Shown here piece by piece: positions 8,851 to 20,094 of a stretch of DNA of 64,000 bases. Both the position numbers and the translations under genes were made by a program. Below the pieces are notes generated by a model that was not told the DNA's origin, made no database searches, and saw only the letters and a list, made by a program, of their open reading frames with translations. This DNA is from Gracilaria vermiculophylla. Lineage: Eukaryota; Rhodophyta; Florideophyceae; Gracilariales; Gracilariaceae. The stretch is taken from positions 4,778,484 through 4,842,483 of the forward strand of contig JAHNZQ020000004.1 of the NCBI GenBank assembly GCA_019155205.2, given 5' to 3'. Position 1 is the stretch's first letter, and each line of letters begins with the position of its first letter.

Positions 8851-11800
8851 TCATTGTTCAACAGCCGATTCGAGTTCAAGTGCATGGATAATGGCTTCAA
8901 TAGCTGTTCCGGAGTGCATCGAGAAGTCATTATTGCTGAAAGCCAACCACATTCTGTCCTTGTCAACGGAGGAGTGCAGATCTCTGAGTACAGCTCTGAG
9001 ATGTGACAAGTGAATTATTTGCGGAATGCGATTAAGTCGAAGAGAATTTGCAAGATCATACAAAACGTTAGCGTCTTCGGCAGAGCTGCTAGAGGGCTTC
9101 GGCCATACCCTTCCCCCATTCCTGATGTACTTCAACAAAGCTAATCTTGTTGTTGGGCTGTCAAGTAATTGTTGCGCTCTCCAGAAGACATGGGCAATAT
9201 GGGAAGACTTCACCATGGCACTTGATCCTGGCCTTTTAGTTTGAATGTACGCATCGGCAAGTACGAGACCGCCAAGGTCTGATGGCCGCACTTGGCGCAG
9301 TTCGATTGCTTCTAGCACACGAGCTGCCTCCATGTACAACTTCAATGCCTCTGGTTTGTCATGTGAGAGGCATTCCAAAAGGAGATCTGCACAAGTGGAA
9401 TGCTGAAATAGTCGAATCTTGAGTCTCGAACCACGTGAGTGTTCATCACAGAGGTACTTCACAAATGAATGCACGTCAGGGTTTATACTGAAGGCTTTCA
9501 CAAGTTTTTCATCATTAACAAAATTATACCTCTGTTTTTCTTCCTCTCCCTCTCGGTACGAACGAGCTGATGACCTCGCTAAAATGCCCTTACATCCCCT
9601 TGGGTCTTCTGTATAGGGCAGATGGCCTGTCCGACGCTTGACGAAAATCACTTGGCATCGAGTGTTCGAATACCATCCCTTATCTCTGCGGGGGGGATTG
9701 ATTGCAAACACAGACGGGAGATATCGCTCACTTGTTATAGCAATTTCAGATATTCTGTTTGCGCTTGGTACAATACAGGGAGCTTTCAGGGCCATCTTTG
9801 TATCGTCTTTCAAGCGAATTTCAATATCTAGAGCACAGGGCTTTCCAGTGTCAACGTCTCGAGCTTCAACACAACGGGGTTCGACAGCCAGAACATACAA
9901 GTGGCGCATGGCTTGTAAATGATACCTGTTGTCGTCAGTACTTCGGGGAAAGAAGGGGTATATTGCACAAAGTAGACCAGCGATAGCTGTGTTACTTGAC
10001 CCAAAAGTTAGGCACCCTCCGCCTAAAAATAAAAAGCCAATGGCGAGATGCTTTGCGAGATGAAATCCGTATCGCTGACTGTTCTCTGTTGCCTTTGTCT
10101 TACGCACCATTCGAAGTAAACGCAAAACACTCAGATCACCACTCCCCGCGGCGACAATGGATATTGCCAGGGACAGCGAACACAAGCATGTCATCAAAAC
10201 CCATTCCAGAGCCTCGAAATATGTCTCTTTTGGGTCCAATGCATGTTGGAAAAACGTGCATGCCTCATTCAGTAGAGCTATTGCCAAGGGATTGCAAGTA
10301 CCAGCGTATTTGAGAGCCATGGCAGTGCACGCACCTGTTATAGCAAAAGCCCTTGCTTGTAAAACACCTTGAACATCTACTTCATTATCTCGATAAACAT
10401 CCGTTATATTCACCTTTCCAAGTACATTTAGTGGATTAACACGTCCATTTCTATTTACAGCATGCAATAGTTGGGGCAGGCATTTCAGAAGCCATTCTTT
10501 CGACGGACTAATCTCGTCCCACATTATAAGAGACTTGGCCAACAAACGCATGAAAACATGATGAGGTCTTGCTCTGTCAAGAGCATACAAGGTGTCAGGC
10601 ATTTCAATCCGAGACGCCATAAGCTTGTTATTTGTTTTCATATAAATCAAAGCCAGCGCATGTAATGCAGCTGGGGAAACCACGTCCATATTCACAAACT
10701 TTCCCTCCCGAACACGCGAAGTTTCTGAATCAATCACAGAAGATCCGGTGCGGATATGTCCTTGCCTTGGTAGAACATCACTCTTTCCGAGTTCCGGACC
10801 ATTTCTTGTTTCAAACAAACGCAGTTTTTCGATTGGACCACCATTGGCATACATCAATAATCGTTCAATGTATTTTTTGTCGGCTGCCGCAAAAGCTGAG
10901 GATCCGCTTCCGAGACAAAGGAGGCCAATTGATATCCCAGCAGCAAGGGCCAATCCTTCTCGGTCATCAACAGGATCTCCAGGCTTTGGCGAACGCCCTA
11001 GTTCTGCAAAGAGACCCTCAAGAATCATTTGCTCCGGGGATCCACAGTGCAACAGTCCAAGACCAAGTATTGCTGCTGTCTGAACATTGATTGTTACGTT
11101 GAAATCTGGCACTGCAAACCCTGGTCTGTTAAAATATTTGATGTGTAGACACATCATCTTCGTCAGCTTTTCGTGCATTGAACCTATATTGCCTGCAGCA
11201 AGTCCAAGTATTAAACCAATTGACGTTAGCTCATGACGTGGCACAAGATATTGATAGTAGTCAGTCTTTCGTAGGGCAGGAAGGTATCCTCCGAGTCCAA
11301 ACGCTAATAGCATTCCTGCATGAGTTGCATCTCCTGCCGCTTCAGTTGGTTTATGTTTGACAATCCAAGATCTTGTCAAAATGTGACCAGCTTCACAATC
11401 GTTGTCTTCTTCCGCGGCAACGATGCGAAGTCCAGCTGCAACACCATTGTGGAACTCGCTCCACTGTAGTCGCTTCGGGTCCATGTGGGCAACGGTGACT
11501 TTCGCACCCTTCTGGGCGAAAAGCTTGCCATCTAAACATATGGGCGGCACGGGAAGGGATTGAGTGGGATCTGATGGAATATAAGTCCGAAGCGTAAACG
11601 CGCCTCTTCCTACAGGAGTTGCCAACCTTTTTCGAACAAGCAATCCCAACTTGAATCGCTGCTCCGTGATAATGTCGAAATCTGCTGCGTTGTCTTCTGT
11701 TGGAATGGGAATAGGCAACATTATCGTATCGTCCGTCGATCGCAGAAGCCTCCTGACTTCCTCTAGTCTTCTGTCATCACAAAATCTCAATTTATAGACA

Positions 11801-14205
11801 TCTCCTTCCATATCACATCCGTCCCCGGTTTCGATGGCTTCTGAAGCAGATTCGGACATGCCTTGAAAGTTAGAGGATGCTTGCTCAGATGACAGAGAAG
11901 AGAGAGCCCCTTTTGCCCTGACTTGAAGCAAAGCTCGGCTTTCGTCTACATTTGAAGACCCTGTCTGTGCCTGTGGCGCGGAAGTATCATGGCTCAATTT
12001 CGTGGATCTCAGGAGATCCTCTCTGCCTATGAGCGCATACATCTCCGATGGCCATGATTCCTTTGGCTGTTGTCGGCATATCCACATCGCATCTTGGAAC
12101 GCTAGAGTTGCCCCAAAAGGAAGAGAATCCAGGTCCGTTCTGCGAAAGTTATCTTTCACCATAGCTAAACAAAGGGCTTCAGAGATTTCCGTCTGGTCTA
12201 GAGGAGTGCGATGTGAACCGTAAATACACTCATAGTAGCTTATCAATTGTCTCGAAAGCTCAAAAGGGCTCTTCGCGCGCCATGACGCGACCAGTGACAA
12301 ATGCTGCTCGGTTGATAACGCCTGCGATACAGATAGCTCAGGATATTCACAGGATTTTGAAGAATCGCAATTCATTATTTCAAGCAAAGCTTCTAGTAAA
12401 GAGGGGACCTTCGGCTGTTCTCGAATACGTAATAATTCCTGAACTCGTGTATAATCAACCAGCTCCGGAAAATCTCTGGTATAGTAATCAACAAAAGACA
12501 GCGCCCCAAGAGCTTTTGACAGTTTTATGTTGAGCTGAGCTAGAAGCCTGAGCATTTCGTGTGCAAGCTTATCGAACTTGAAGTTTTCATACAATAGATG
12601 CAAAGCTCGTAGAATGTGAGTTGTAGTGTCGGTATCTGAAGCTTTTTGACATTGTCGCAAGGACGAGCATCTCCTTTCAACCAATGGAGTTGGACCGAAG
12701 CTCCTCTTGCATCCGTTGGAAATATGAAACTCACTAGACAGGAGAAAGTTCCAATCATCTTCGGAATCCCGAAGCCCCATTCCGCTATCGACATCCATCA
12801 AGTCCGAAACTTTCTTGTTACCAATGGCTCCTTCGACGTGCCACAAAACAACATTTTCAAACACTTTCCATTCTCCTTTGGTCCCATCGAGAGAAATATT
12901 TTCATCGCGCATTCGACCATTCAACATTTCATGATAGATTGCCATAACGCGTCTTAACTCATCCGTGCTCTCGAATATAAATGATAACGCTGAAATACAC
13001 GAATTAACGAGTGGGCTTCTGAATGAAGATTCCTGCAACGTATATCGAGTGCAACATCCTTTTGTGTCGCGCAAGCTAAACTCATCTCCTATACCATCGA
13101 CAAGAGCAACGTTTGTTGTTGATGGTGGAGATTCAAGTTCAACTGTGCACAGTCGGTTGCGACCCATAAAAAGGGACATGGTACCGTTTTTATGACGTAT
13201 CAATATGTCCAAGCAGGAATGAGGACGTCTAATGGAGAGTACGGGGACAGCGCTCTGCACATCCCTCACTCGAAATGCCGGCTCCGCTTTAACGATAGAC
13301 AGATCTGACCCATCCAATTTCAAAGATAGCCCAGTGAGGGAGCCTAAGGTAGCGATACAAAGAACCACAAGCCCGTGAAGATCGTGAGCTAGAAATACAG
13401 AGGCATCGACAGTTTCATTGAAAGGGGAAACGAAAACTTGAGAGAGTAGAAGAATTCTGCGACGAGGTTGAACTTCAAGGAGACATGGCGGGTCCTCGGG
13501 TGGAGCTGCAGAAGCAAGCAGCGCTGCAATGGGATCAGCAGACTTCGCATCCGAGACTTGCGTATCTGGCTCATCCTCTGCTTGAGAAAAAGTCCATACG
13601 CAAAGATCCGCTTTTGTACGGGAAACTATGATTGGCATGTCACATGAAACGAATATGATTCGGTGAGACGCTGGAAGCGGCAGTTTTGTCATTTCATGCA
13701 ATGGATGGGGTAGAAAGAAATACTGAGGAAAAGGCTTTGATACATGGGAAACTTGAACAATGAGCCCACAGGATGGGGCGAAAAGATTGGAGACGAAGAC
13801 TGCCGAAAATCGGGCATCAGGTATTGGGCACTCATAAAGATCTGCGCCAGGTGTTGATATTACTATCTGTTGGGAGGAGGCCACGCAAAGTGAAGCTGGT
13901 GTGTGCTGTTTCCACGCGAGAGAGGGTGGTACTGCAGGATCGGACGATACATGCGCTGAGTTTCCATCAAGCGGAGGAAAGTGTGCAAGAATGTTTGCAT
14001 TGGGCCTGTCAGAAGCGGGCAGGGAAGCCGCTCGTAGTGTGAGGCCATCAATAGACCAGGTTGTCGTGTAGCCTGCAAAAGTAAGATCTGTGTTCAGTGA
14101 ATGCTGGTTTGAAGATGTCCATGACGGCCAAACAGCCGGGTTCTGAGTCGGACGGGATGTAAGCGACGGTTGCGTTTTCGCTGGATATGCGCGAATGGTT
14201 GCCAT
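8851..14205 (-). CDS. APC1: Anaphase-promoting complex subunit 1
   Basis: A single exon of 1,784 residues, the usual size for APC1, the largest scaffold of the APC/C ubiquitin ligase that drives exit from mitosis. The N-terminal part (about 1-500) is the WD40-like region. The middle to C-terminal part carries the proteasome/cyclosome (PC) repeats, readable as GLILGLAAGNIGSMHEKLTK, then QTAAILGLGLLHCGSPEQMI and LALAAGISIGLLCLGSG. The segment LMRHVYVLAVE-like (here AMRHLYVLAVEPRCVEARDV) and the block QVIFVKRRTGHLPYTEDPRG are also typical of the C-terminal region. Start at 14205 gives a short leader before alignable sequence. Divergent from TypA across about 715 bp. Confidence 0.93.
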   Translation of the reverse strand: MATIRAYPAKTQPSLTSRPTQNPAVWPSWTSSNQHSLNTDLTFAGYTTTWSIDGLTLRAASLPASDRPNANILAHFPPLDGNSAHVSSDPAVPPSLAWKQHTPASLCVASSQQIVISTPGADLYECPIPDARFSAVFVSNLFAPSCGLIVQVSHVSKPFPQYFFLPHPLHEMTKLPLPASHRIIFVSCDMPIIVSRTKADLCVWTFSQAEDEPDTQVSDAKSADPIAALLASAAPPEDPPCLLEVQPRRRILLLSQVFVSPFNETVDASVFLAHDLHGLVVLCIATLGSLTGLSLKLDGSDLSIVKAEPAFRVRDVQSAVPVLSIRRPHSCLDILIRHKNGTMSLFMGRNRLCTVELESPPSTTNVALVDGIGDEFSLRDTKGCCTRYTLQESSFRSPLVNSCISALSFIFESTDELRRVMAIYHEMLNGRMRDENISLDGTKGEWKVFENVVLWHVEGAIGNKKVSDLMDVDSGMGLRDSEDDWNFLLSSEFHISNGCKRSFGPTPLVERRCSSLRQCQKASDTDTTTHILRALHLLYENFKFDKLAHEMLRLLAQLNIKLSKALGALSFVDYYTRDFPELVDYTRVQELLRIREQPKVPSLLEALLEIMNCDSSKSCEYPELSVSQALSTEQHLSLVASWRAKSPFELSRQLISYYECIYGSHRTPLDQTEISEALCLAMVKDNFRRTDLDSLPFGATLAFQDAMWICRQQPKESWPSEMYALIGREDLLRSTKLSHDTSAPQAQTGSSNVDESRALLQVRAKGALSSLSSEQASSNFQGMSESASEAIETGDGCDMEGDVYKLRFCDDRRLEEVRRLLRSTDDTIMLPIPIPTEDNAADFDIITEQRFKLGLLVRKRLATPVGRGAFTLRTYIPSDPTQSLPVPPICLDGKLFAQKGAKVTVAHMDPKRLQWSEFHNGVAAGLRIVAAEEDNDCEAGHILTRSWIVKHKPTEAAGDATHAGMLLAFGLGGYLPALRKTDYYQYLVPRHELTSIGLILGLAAGNIGSMHEKLTKMMCLHIKYFNRPGFAVPDFNVTINVQTAAILGLGLLHCGSPEQMILEGLFAELGRSPKPGDPVDDREGLALAAGISIGLLCLGSGSSAFAAADKKYIERLLMYANGGPIEKLRLFETRNGPELGKSDVLPRQGHIRTGSSVIDSETSRVREGKFVNMDVVSPAALHALALIYMKTNNKLMASRIEMPDTLYALDRARPHHVFMRLLAKSLIMWDEISPSKEWLLKCLPQLLHAVNRNGRVNPLNVLGKVNITDVYRDNEVDVQGVLQARAFAITGACTAMALKYAGTCNPLAIALLNEACTFFQHALDPKETYFEALEWVLMTCLCSLSLAISIVAAGSGDLSVLRLLRMVRKTKATENSQRYGFHLAKHLAIGFLFLGGGCLTFGSSNTAIAGLLCAIYPFFPRSTDDNRYHLQAMRHLYVLAVEPRCVEARDVDTGKPCALDIEIRLKDDTKMALKAPCIVPSANRISEIAITSERYLPSVFAINPPRRDKGWYSNTRCQVIFVKRRTGHLPYTEDPRGCKGILARSSARSYREGEEEKQRYNFVNDEKLVKAFSINPDVHSFVKYLCDEHSRGSRLKIRLFQHSTCADLLLECLSHDKPEALKLYMEAARVLEAIELRQVRPSDLGGLVLADAYIQTKRPGSSAMVKSSHIAHVFWRAQQLLDSPTTRLALLKYIRNGGRVWPKPSSSSAEDANVLYDLANSLRLNRIPQIIHLSHLRAVLRDLHSSVDKDRMWLAFSNNDFSMHSGTAIEAIIHALELESAVEQ

Positions 14206-14920
14206 TGAGAAGGGTGGTGTGAAGTTTGATAATCGGGATCGTCAAGTGCGCTGGATTGGTCTTTCAAAATAGTCGCACTGAGCATTCCTACATTTAGCAT
14301 CAAAACCTTAAATGTACATGCCGTTTCTCAGCTGCCGAACTTGATGCACCGCTTTTGTATTTGTAGGAGCTGTTAACAGCGCGATGGGGATCTAACGAGC
14401 GCATGTCGGCGATGTAACTTGCTATCCCGCCATCTATCCATTCTGTCTGCTGTCCCGTGACCGACAGGATACTCGCGCCTCTTCCGTCTTTTTTGGAATT
14501 GCTCGTAATTTTGCTGTACACGTACGAATGGAGAATCACTCCTGAACCTATTCCTCGATAAACAGTGCACGTAACAAGAGAGGGGAACCAGTGGCGCTTC
14601 TCTGCCCCTCCCTGTACACGACGTATGCACCACTGCCCCGTTAGGTCGGGACCAGAAGCTCGGTCTCGGTCCAGCAGCTATAACTTCCCATGTGCAGCAT
14701 AAGAGCACAATTTGTCACCTACGCCTTCCTCTGAGCTATTCGCAGGTCATCGGGCTCGAACTTGACGTGCCCAACAGCCGGGAAGGTGCACGAGTGCAAC
14801 GGTTTCAACGCATCAGGCCTGTGCCAATTGAGTAAGCATTCCTTTCTCTTCATTTCTTCCAGCTTGGTCCACGCTGCATCTGTTTTGGGAGCGAGAGTGT
14901 ATTTGAACTATAAATCGAGC
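14206..14920. other. Intergenic, divergent APC1 / TypA promoters
   Basis: Start regions of both genes. A TATAAA-like string lies at about 14909-14915, only a few bases before the chosen TypA ATG, so it is unlikely to serve that start. The frame upstream of 14921 stays open back to an ATG at 14762, so a longer TypA leader cannot be excluded. Nothing else recognised. Confidence 0.45.
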
Positions 14921-17017
14921 ATGTCGAATAATGTGGTTCGGCTAATGCGAGCATGGCAACGTACGCTGGGAAAGAGAAGCTCCCGTGCGCTGTGCGCTCA
15001 AGTGGCTCGCGAGCCTCACGATCTGGTGCGGGATCCATCCACGATACGTAACGCAGCGATCATAGCTCACGTTGATGTAAGCGAGACACGAAATTATCAA
15101 AGAAACCGATGAACAGCAGGAGGACTAAACCTTAACTTCGTCATAATTTAGCATGGGAAATCTACGCTATGTGACAAAATTCTACGAGACTGTTCGATAC
15201 AGGTGCAAGGAGAACGTATGATGGATTCTGGGGACCTGGAAAAGGAACGAGGTATCACGATCACATCCAAGGTGACTACTGCACTTTATAACGACCACCT
15301 CGTAAACGTCGTCGATTCTCCTGGTCATAGCGAGTAAGTTCTTAATCTTGATGCATGCTGAAACCTACTGACTTCCTAACGCACAAATAGTTTTGGCGGT
15401 GAAGTAGAACGTATTTTGGGCATGGTCGATGGCGCAGTGTTACTTGTCGATGCGACTGAAGGGCCAATGGCGCAAACCAAATTCGTCCTCTCCAAAGCCC
15501 TTGCTCTCAATCTTAAGCCAATTGTAGTCATCAACAAGATTGACAGAGAAACTGCCCGTCCAGATGCTGTTGAAAGCGAAGTTTTTGATCTGTTTGCCTC
15601 ACTGGACGCCTCCGAAGAGCAGTTGGACTTCACTACTGTGTATGCATCCGCCAAAGAAGGTTGGGCATCTCTTGCTTTAGATGGGGGACGTGAACATGGA
15701 ACAACCCCTTTGCTTGAAAAGATCATTGAGCTTGTCCCGCCCCCAAAGGTTTCTGTTGAAGACCCTTTTTCGTTTGTTGTAACGATGCTTGGACGCGATA
15801 CGTATCTCGGCCGTATAGCGACCGGGAAGGTTTCCTCTGGAGTTGCAAGGGTAGGAGATAACGTGCATGTGGTTAGCCGCAATGGTGTACGCAAATCAAA
15901 TGCAAAGATTACGAAGATTATGGCCTCTCGGGGTCTCAAACGGGAAGAGCTTCAAGTTGCCTCAGCTGGTGATATAGTGTCGTTGGCTGGCATATCTGAT
16001 ATGTCTGTAGGTGACACAATCGCTGTTCCGCCGCCAGAAGCCACACCAGCAGATTGCGCGAATTTAAAAATACCAACAATCAAACCATTATGGGCCCCTG
16101 CCATTGATCCCCCTACGGTGTCCATAACCTTCTCTGTCAATGATTCACCTCTGGCCGGAAAAGAAGGAGAGGTTCTCACCAGCCAAAAGCTTGCTGATTG
16201 GCTCCATGCTGAAGCTGAGAATAATGTTTCAATTGCAGTCGAGCAGGACGAGCTCACAGATGGCCTCGAGGTGAAGGGAAGAGGCGAATTACAGCTTGGA
16301 ATAATCGTTGAAACTCTGCGACGTGAAGGTGCGGAATTGGCACTCTCTCCGCCGCGTGTTTTGACTAAAGAAGACGAAAACGGAAACAAGCTGGAACCGG
16401 TTGAGGAGATCCATGTTGAGGTTGATGACGCACATTCTGGGATGATTATCGAGAAACTGTCCGAAAGGCAGGCCACACTGATTGAAGTGAAGCCTGCCCT
16501 AGGCGATAGAACACGAATATCTTTCCTCTGCCCTTCTCGCGGTCTCCTTGGCTACCGTCAGGTTTTCACGCAAGATACTCGGGGGACCGGAATCATGAAC
16601 AGAATTTTTGCGGAATGGGCTCCCCCCAAAGCACCTATTCCATCAGCTTCAAGTAATAGGAAGGGTCTGTTGATATCAATGGCATCAGGGATGACTTCTG
16701 GACACGCATTAGCAGCCCTGGAAGCACGAGGAACACTATTCGTAGGCCCACGCGAACCAGTGTACTCAGGAATGATTATCGGAGAGAACAGCAGAGGTAT
16801 GGATATCGATGTGAATCCAGTGAAGGCCAAACAGCTCACGAATTTTAGGACACATCAAAAAGATGAGTCCGTGCGCTTGACTCCGCCCCGATTATTCTCT
16901 CTGGAAGGGGCGATCAGCTACATTACAACCTCTGAGTTGATTGAGGTAACTCCAAGCAGCATCCGAATGCGGAAAAGAATACTCGATCCCTCTCAGAGAA
17001 CAAAGAAAAAGAAGTGA
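14921..17017 (+). CDS. typA: TypA/BipA-type translational GTPase, organelle-targeted
   Basis: Exons 14921-15076, 15152-15333 and 15391-17017 (introns of 75 and 57 nt) give 654 residues. BipA/TypA is a ribosome-binding GTPase related to EF-G; plant plastid forms are known in stress and ribosome assembly. Splicing restores the P-loop AHVDHGKST (49-57), then GITI and DSPGHSDFGGEVER (switch regions), NKID (161-164) and the EF-G-like C-terminal domains, including the TypA-specific block SRGLLGYRQVFTQDTRGTG. About 40 basic, Ser/Arg-rich residues precede the GTPase and look like a plastid or mitochondrial targeting sequence. Bacterial TypA is about 610 residues, so the extra length fits a leader. 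The stop lies 40 bp from the converging POP5 stop. Confidence 0.93.
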
Positions 17018-17057
17018 AGAAGAAGGCCTTATGGGTTTTTGATTGCTCCGCGCAGCA

Positions 17058-17525
17058 CTACGTGTCCATTGCATCCATTTCTCTCTTTGCGCCCGTGATC
17101 GCCGACTCCAAGGCTTCTGTACTCATTCCCTGAAGCCTTCGTTCACATATGAGTTTCCTGCCGTACTCTACAGCTGATTTTTGACAGGCCCGAATCGTTC
17201 CTCCAACATGCAAGACATGTAAACGAACGCGCCCCAGTTGCGGAGCAGATCTCAGTTCGGTTACGAAAGTGATGGCACCCCAGGTTGACCGAAAGTGTTC
17301 GCGGCTGGAACGAATGAGGCATATGCCCAAAGCCGGGGACCACAGCTTTATCGCCAGGGATGACATCAATTGTCCAACAGCAAGATCTCCAAAGTTGATG
17401 GCGAGCGAAGAGCGCACGGCATTAAGAATTTCTTTTGACTGCAGAGCATAAATTTCTTCATCGGACCCTAGTTCCGAATCAATTACACATAGCATGTACC
17501 TGTTCTTGAAGCGAACCATGTTCAA
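17058..17525 (-). CDS. POP5: RNase P/MRP protein subunit POP5
   Basis: Encodes 155 residues. POP5 is a core protein of RNase P and RNase MRP, which process tRNA and rRNA precursors. The family opening MVRFKNRYMLC (here residues 3-13) and the later LHVGGTIRACQKSAVEYGRK block (about 105-124) are diagnostic. Length matches the human protein (about 163). ATG codons occur at residues 1 and 3; the second (MVRF) is the conventional family start. Tail-to-tail with TypA, divergent from EF-Ts. Confidence 0.92.
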   Translation of the reverse strand: MNMVRFKNRYMLCVIDSELGSDEEIYALQSKEILNAVRSSLAINFGDLAVGQLMSSLAIKLWSPALGICLIRSSREHFRSTWGAITFVTELRSAPQLGRVRLHVLHVGGTIRACQKSAVEYGRKLICERRLQGMSTEALESAITGAKREMDAMDT

Positions 17526-18133
17526 GAAGCAGCAGGATCCTGTGCAAATTAGTCCAGATAAAACGACGCTTCAAGCAATCAAAGCGCACCACGAATAGAA
17601 GTTGAACAGCAAACGCTCAACAACTTTGTGTTCGCGGCTTAAACACCTATGCTTTACCCTCAAGTGCCTGTTCTTGGACACGAAGTCCACCGATATGTTT
17701 CATGTTGTGTTCGTATCCTCATGCAAGAATTCAAGAATTGTAAGTATTGGGCTCAATTCCATGCACGTAGGTTTCACCTTACAACCCTTCCGCATTGTCT
17801 TACAGGGTGAAAGTAAGCTCCCACGACCACTGTAGGGGTGGTGCACAGGCGGCGAGGGTTGCTGCATGGACCGTTAAGCAAAAAAATATGACGGAATCGG
17901 CAAATGATTTGTGCAAATGTTGCTCGGACATTGGTCACCGCAATACCGATATGCCATTCCTCAGAGGGCGACGCTCCATGACTGCCCTCTGCAGTTCTTC
18001 CGGGATCAAGAGCTGAAAGCTGCAAAACTGCGAAAGCTGCGAAAGCTTTTTACGCCTCCAAATCGTTCTCGTTTGTTATCACCAACAGCTGCACCTGGAA
18101 AGATCTATCGCAAAGCATTTTCTTGCTATCAAA
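17526..18133. other. Intergenic, divergent POP5 / EF-Ts
   Basis: Promoter side of both genes. Short overlapping frames occur (for example 17795-18016 and 17911-18186), and a GTAAGT..TTACAG pair at about 17740-17806 could be a chance intron. No family recognised, so no gene is called. Confidence 0.4.
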
Positions 18134-19162
18134 ATGATCACCAGAAGGATTCTATCTTCAATGGCACTCCAAAAACAAAGCCATGAACTAATGTCTCGCT
18201 TTTCTTCCAAATTCCGCTTTTGTTCTGCTGCAGTCGACTCAGCGCACTCAAAACAAAAGGTTTCCATGGCTGCAATAAAAGAACTAAGAGCTAGAACTGG
18301 TGCTCCCATTACCGCTGTAAAGGACGCTTTAGAGGTGCAGGGTGGGGACGTGGAAGCTTCTATCGAGCATTTGCGAAAATTAGGAGCCAGCATGATCGCC
18401 AAGAAAGCTCACAGAGAGGCATCAGAGGGCCTCGTTTCAATAGCCATATCACCAGATAAGCGAAAAGCCTCAATAGTGGAACTTAACTCCGAGACCGATT
18501 TTGTTGCACGTACCCCGCAATTTGGTGAGCTCGTTCGATCGCTTGCTGATTCTGCTTTACTTGTAGATTCAAACCAGTCATGTTCTCTAGTCTCCGTGGA
18601 CCCCCAAACCCTGCTTCGCGAAAGAAATCAAGATTTACTCGCTCAAGCTGTCTCATCTCTCGGTGAAAACATTGTTTTGAAACGGGCGGCGGTGCTCCAG
18701 CTTTCTGAACAGCCAGGAGCGGTGTACGGATACATGCATCGGGCGATTGGTGAGCAAGGGGGGAAAATTGGCGTCTTAGTTGCCCTTGAAGGCTCAAACA
18801 CAGAGGATATTGGCCGCCGATTAGCGATGCATATTGCGGCAGCCGCGCCAAATTACTGCAGCGTGGCGAGTGTACCGAAATCCCACGTTGAGAAAGAGAG
18901 ATCCATTCTGTTCGAAGCCATAAAAACGGGTCAGAAAGGAGGGAATCCGAAGTCACCTGAAATTCAGGAACGAATCGTAGATGGAAAGATTAAGAAGTGG
19001 TTGGCAGAAGTAGTTTTAGATGAACAAGAAATGTTGGTTGAAGACGAATCTTATATGGGAAAGCCACGATCGGTATCGGCGTCATTCCGCGCAGCATCAA
19101 AGAACGGTGTGATTCTTGATTTCGTCAGGTTTTCAGTCGGTGATAAAATTGACCAAGTCTAG
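18134..19162 (+). CDS. tsf: Elongation factor Ts, organellar
   Basis: Encodes 342 residues. EF-Ts is the nucleotide exchange factor for EF-Tu. After a basic Ser-rich leader of about 45 residues, the UBA-like domain starts at IKELRARTGAPITAVKDAL (48-66), followed by the signature SETDFVAR (119-126) and the dimerisation domain to the end. The leader suggests mitochondrial (or plastid) import. A single copy of the central domain and divergence in the second half look more like the mitochondrial form. The start at 18134 gives the leader; internal ATGs at residues 10 and 20 are alternatives. Confidence 0.9.
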   Translation: MITRRILSSMALQKQSHELMSRFSSKFRFCSAAVDSAHSKQKVSMAAIKELRARTGAPITAVKDALEVQGGDVEASIEHLRKLGASMIAKKAHREASEGLVSIAISPDKRKASIVELNSETDFVARTPQFGELVRSLADSALLVDSNQSCSLVSVDPQTLLRERNQDLLAQAVSSLGENIVLKRAAVLQLSEQPGAVYGYMHRAIGEQGGKIGVLVALEGSNTEDIGRRLAMHIAAAAPNYCSVASVPKSHVEKERSILFEAIKTGQKGGNPKSPEIQERIVDGKIKKWLAEVVLDEQEMLVEDESYMGKPRSVSASFRAASKNGVILDFVRFSVGDKIDQV

Positions 19163-20094
19163 TAGGTGCTTGCCTTGGTTTTGCACAGCTTGGTTGTATT
19201 TTCAAACCGTACTTGACTTTTCTAAACGGCAGCCTACAAAATGTGAGGGACCAGAGTCAACTAGTCAGATAAAGCACCAAAATACCACCGATAGCCTCCG
19301 TCGAACTGGTGCTTTTTGTTTCTGAGCGTAAGAGCTTGACTAGCAATCCAATGTCTCGGCTACCAAATCCTCGACTCGGCAGCCATGCACATACGACTGG
19401 CGTTAGTGCTCTATTTCGAATAGAAATACCTCGCGCATAATCCATCGTCAGTCCTTGTAATGACGTGCTCTGAGTTCAAGTCAATTCGGCAGCAATTCTG
19501 AAACATACACAGAAGTGGTATGTTAGCAACACTCTTACAACAGGGTTTATCACCGTGGCGCCGTACTATTTGGCAGGAAATACTTGTCAATGTACAAGAA
19601 TGAACAGCGGTGTACGATTATTATCTCAGGAATGTGTTCCGTTCGAAACCATGTCCTTGACACCAACAGTCCAGTGTACAGGCCCAAAGAACTCTCCACT
19701 TCAAAGCTTTGTGCGGTAAATGTATCCTTTGCAGGAATTCGTTGTTCCACGTCAGCTCAGCTGCGATACATGATTCCATTCAAATCAAAAGCTTGAAGTG
19801 CAATTTTCGGAAGAGTGTTCAATAGCTGTCTGTTCAGAACAAGTTCATGGTGGCCACATGTTTTTGTCAGCTACAATGCAGATCAGAAGGTTGACGTGTA
19901 TTTGTGTAACGTATCAAACGATTTGACATTTACGGCGGTGTCAGTGCTTTAAATAGGTGAAACGAGCATGCGGCCGCTCTTTCCTCCCACAGGTTTCCCT
20001 TCTCACGGTTTCTTCCATAGACATCGTAGCTTCTGACTAACAAAATCTAAACGATCTTCAAACTTCTCCCGTTTCTCTACGTTCTCACAACAAC
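19163..20094. other. Intergenic between EF-Ts and secreted protein
   Basis: No gene recognised. A TTTAAATA string at 19948-19955 lies about 140 bp before the next ATG and is a possible TATA-like element. Pyrimidine-rich sequence (about 19978-20090) precedes that start. Confidence 0.4.
19948..19955 (+). promoter_or_regulatory. Possible TATA-like box of the secreted-protein gene
   Basis: TTTAAATA about 140 bp before the ATG at 20095, followed by pyrimidine-rich sequence. Weak evidence, by sequence similarity only. Confidence 0.2.

Noticed and set aside
17699..18186. Possible small spliced gene between POP5 and EF-Ts
   Set aside because: A GTAAGT..TTACAG pair is present, but joining the flanks gives only about 24 codons and no recognisable protein.
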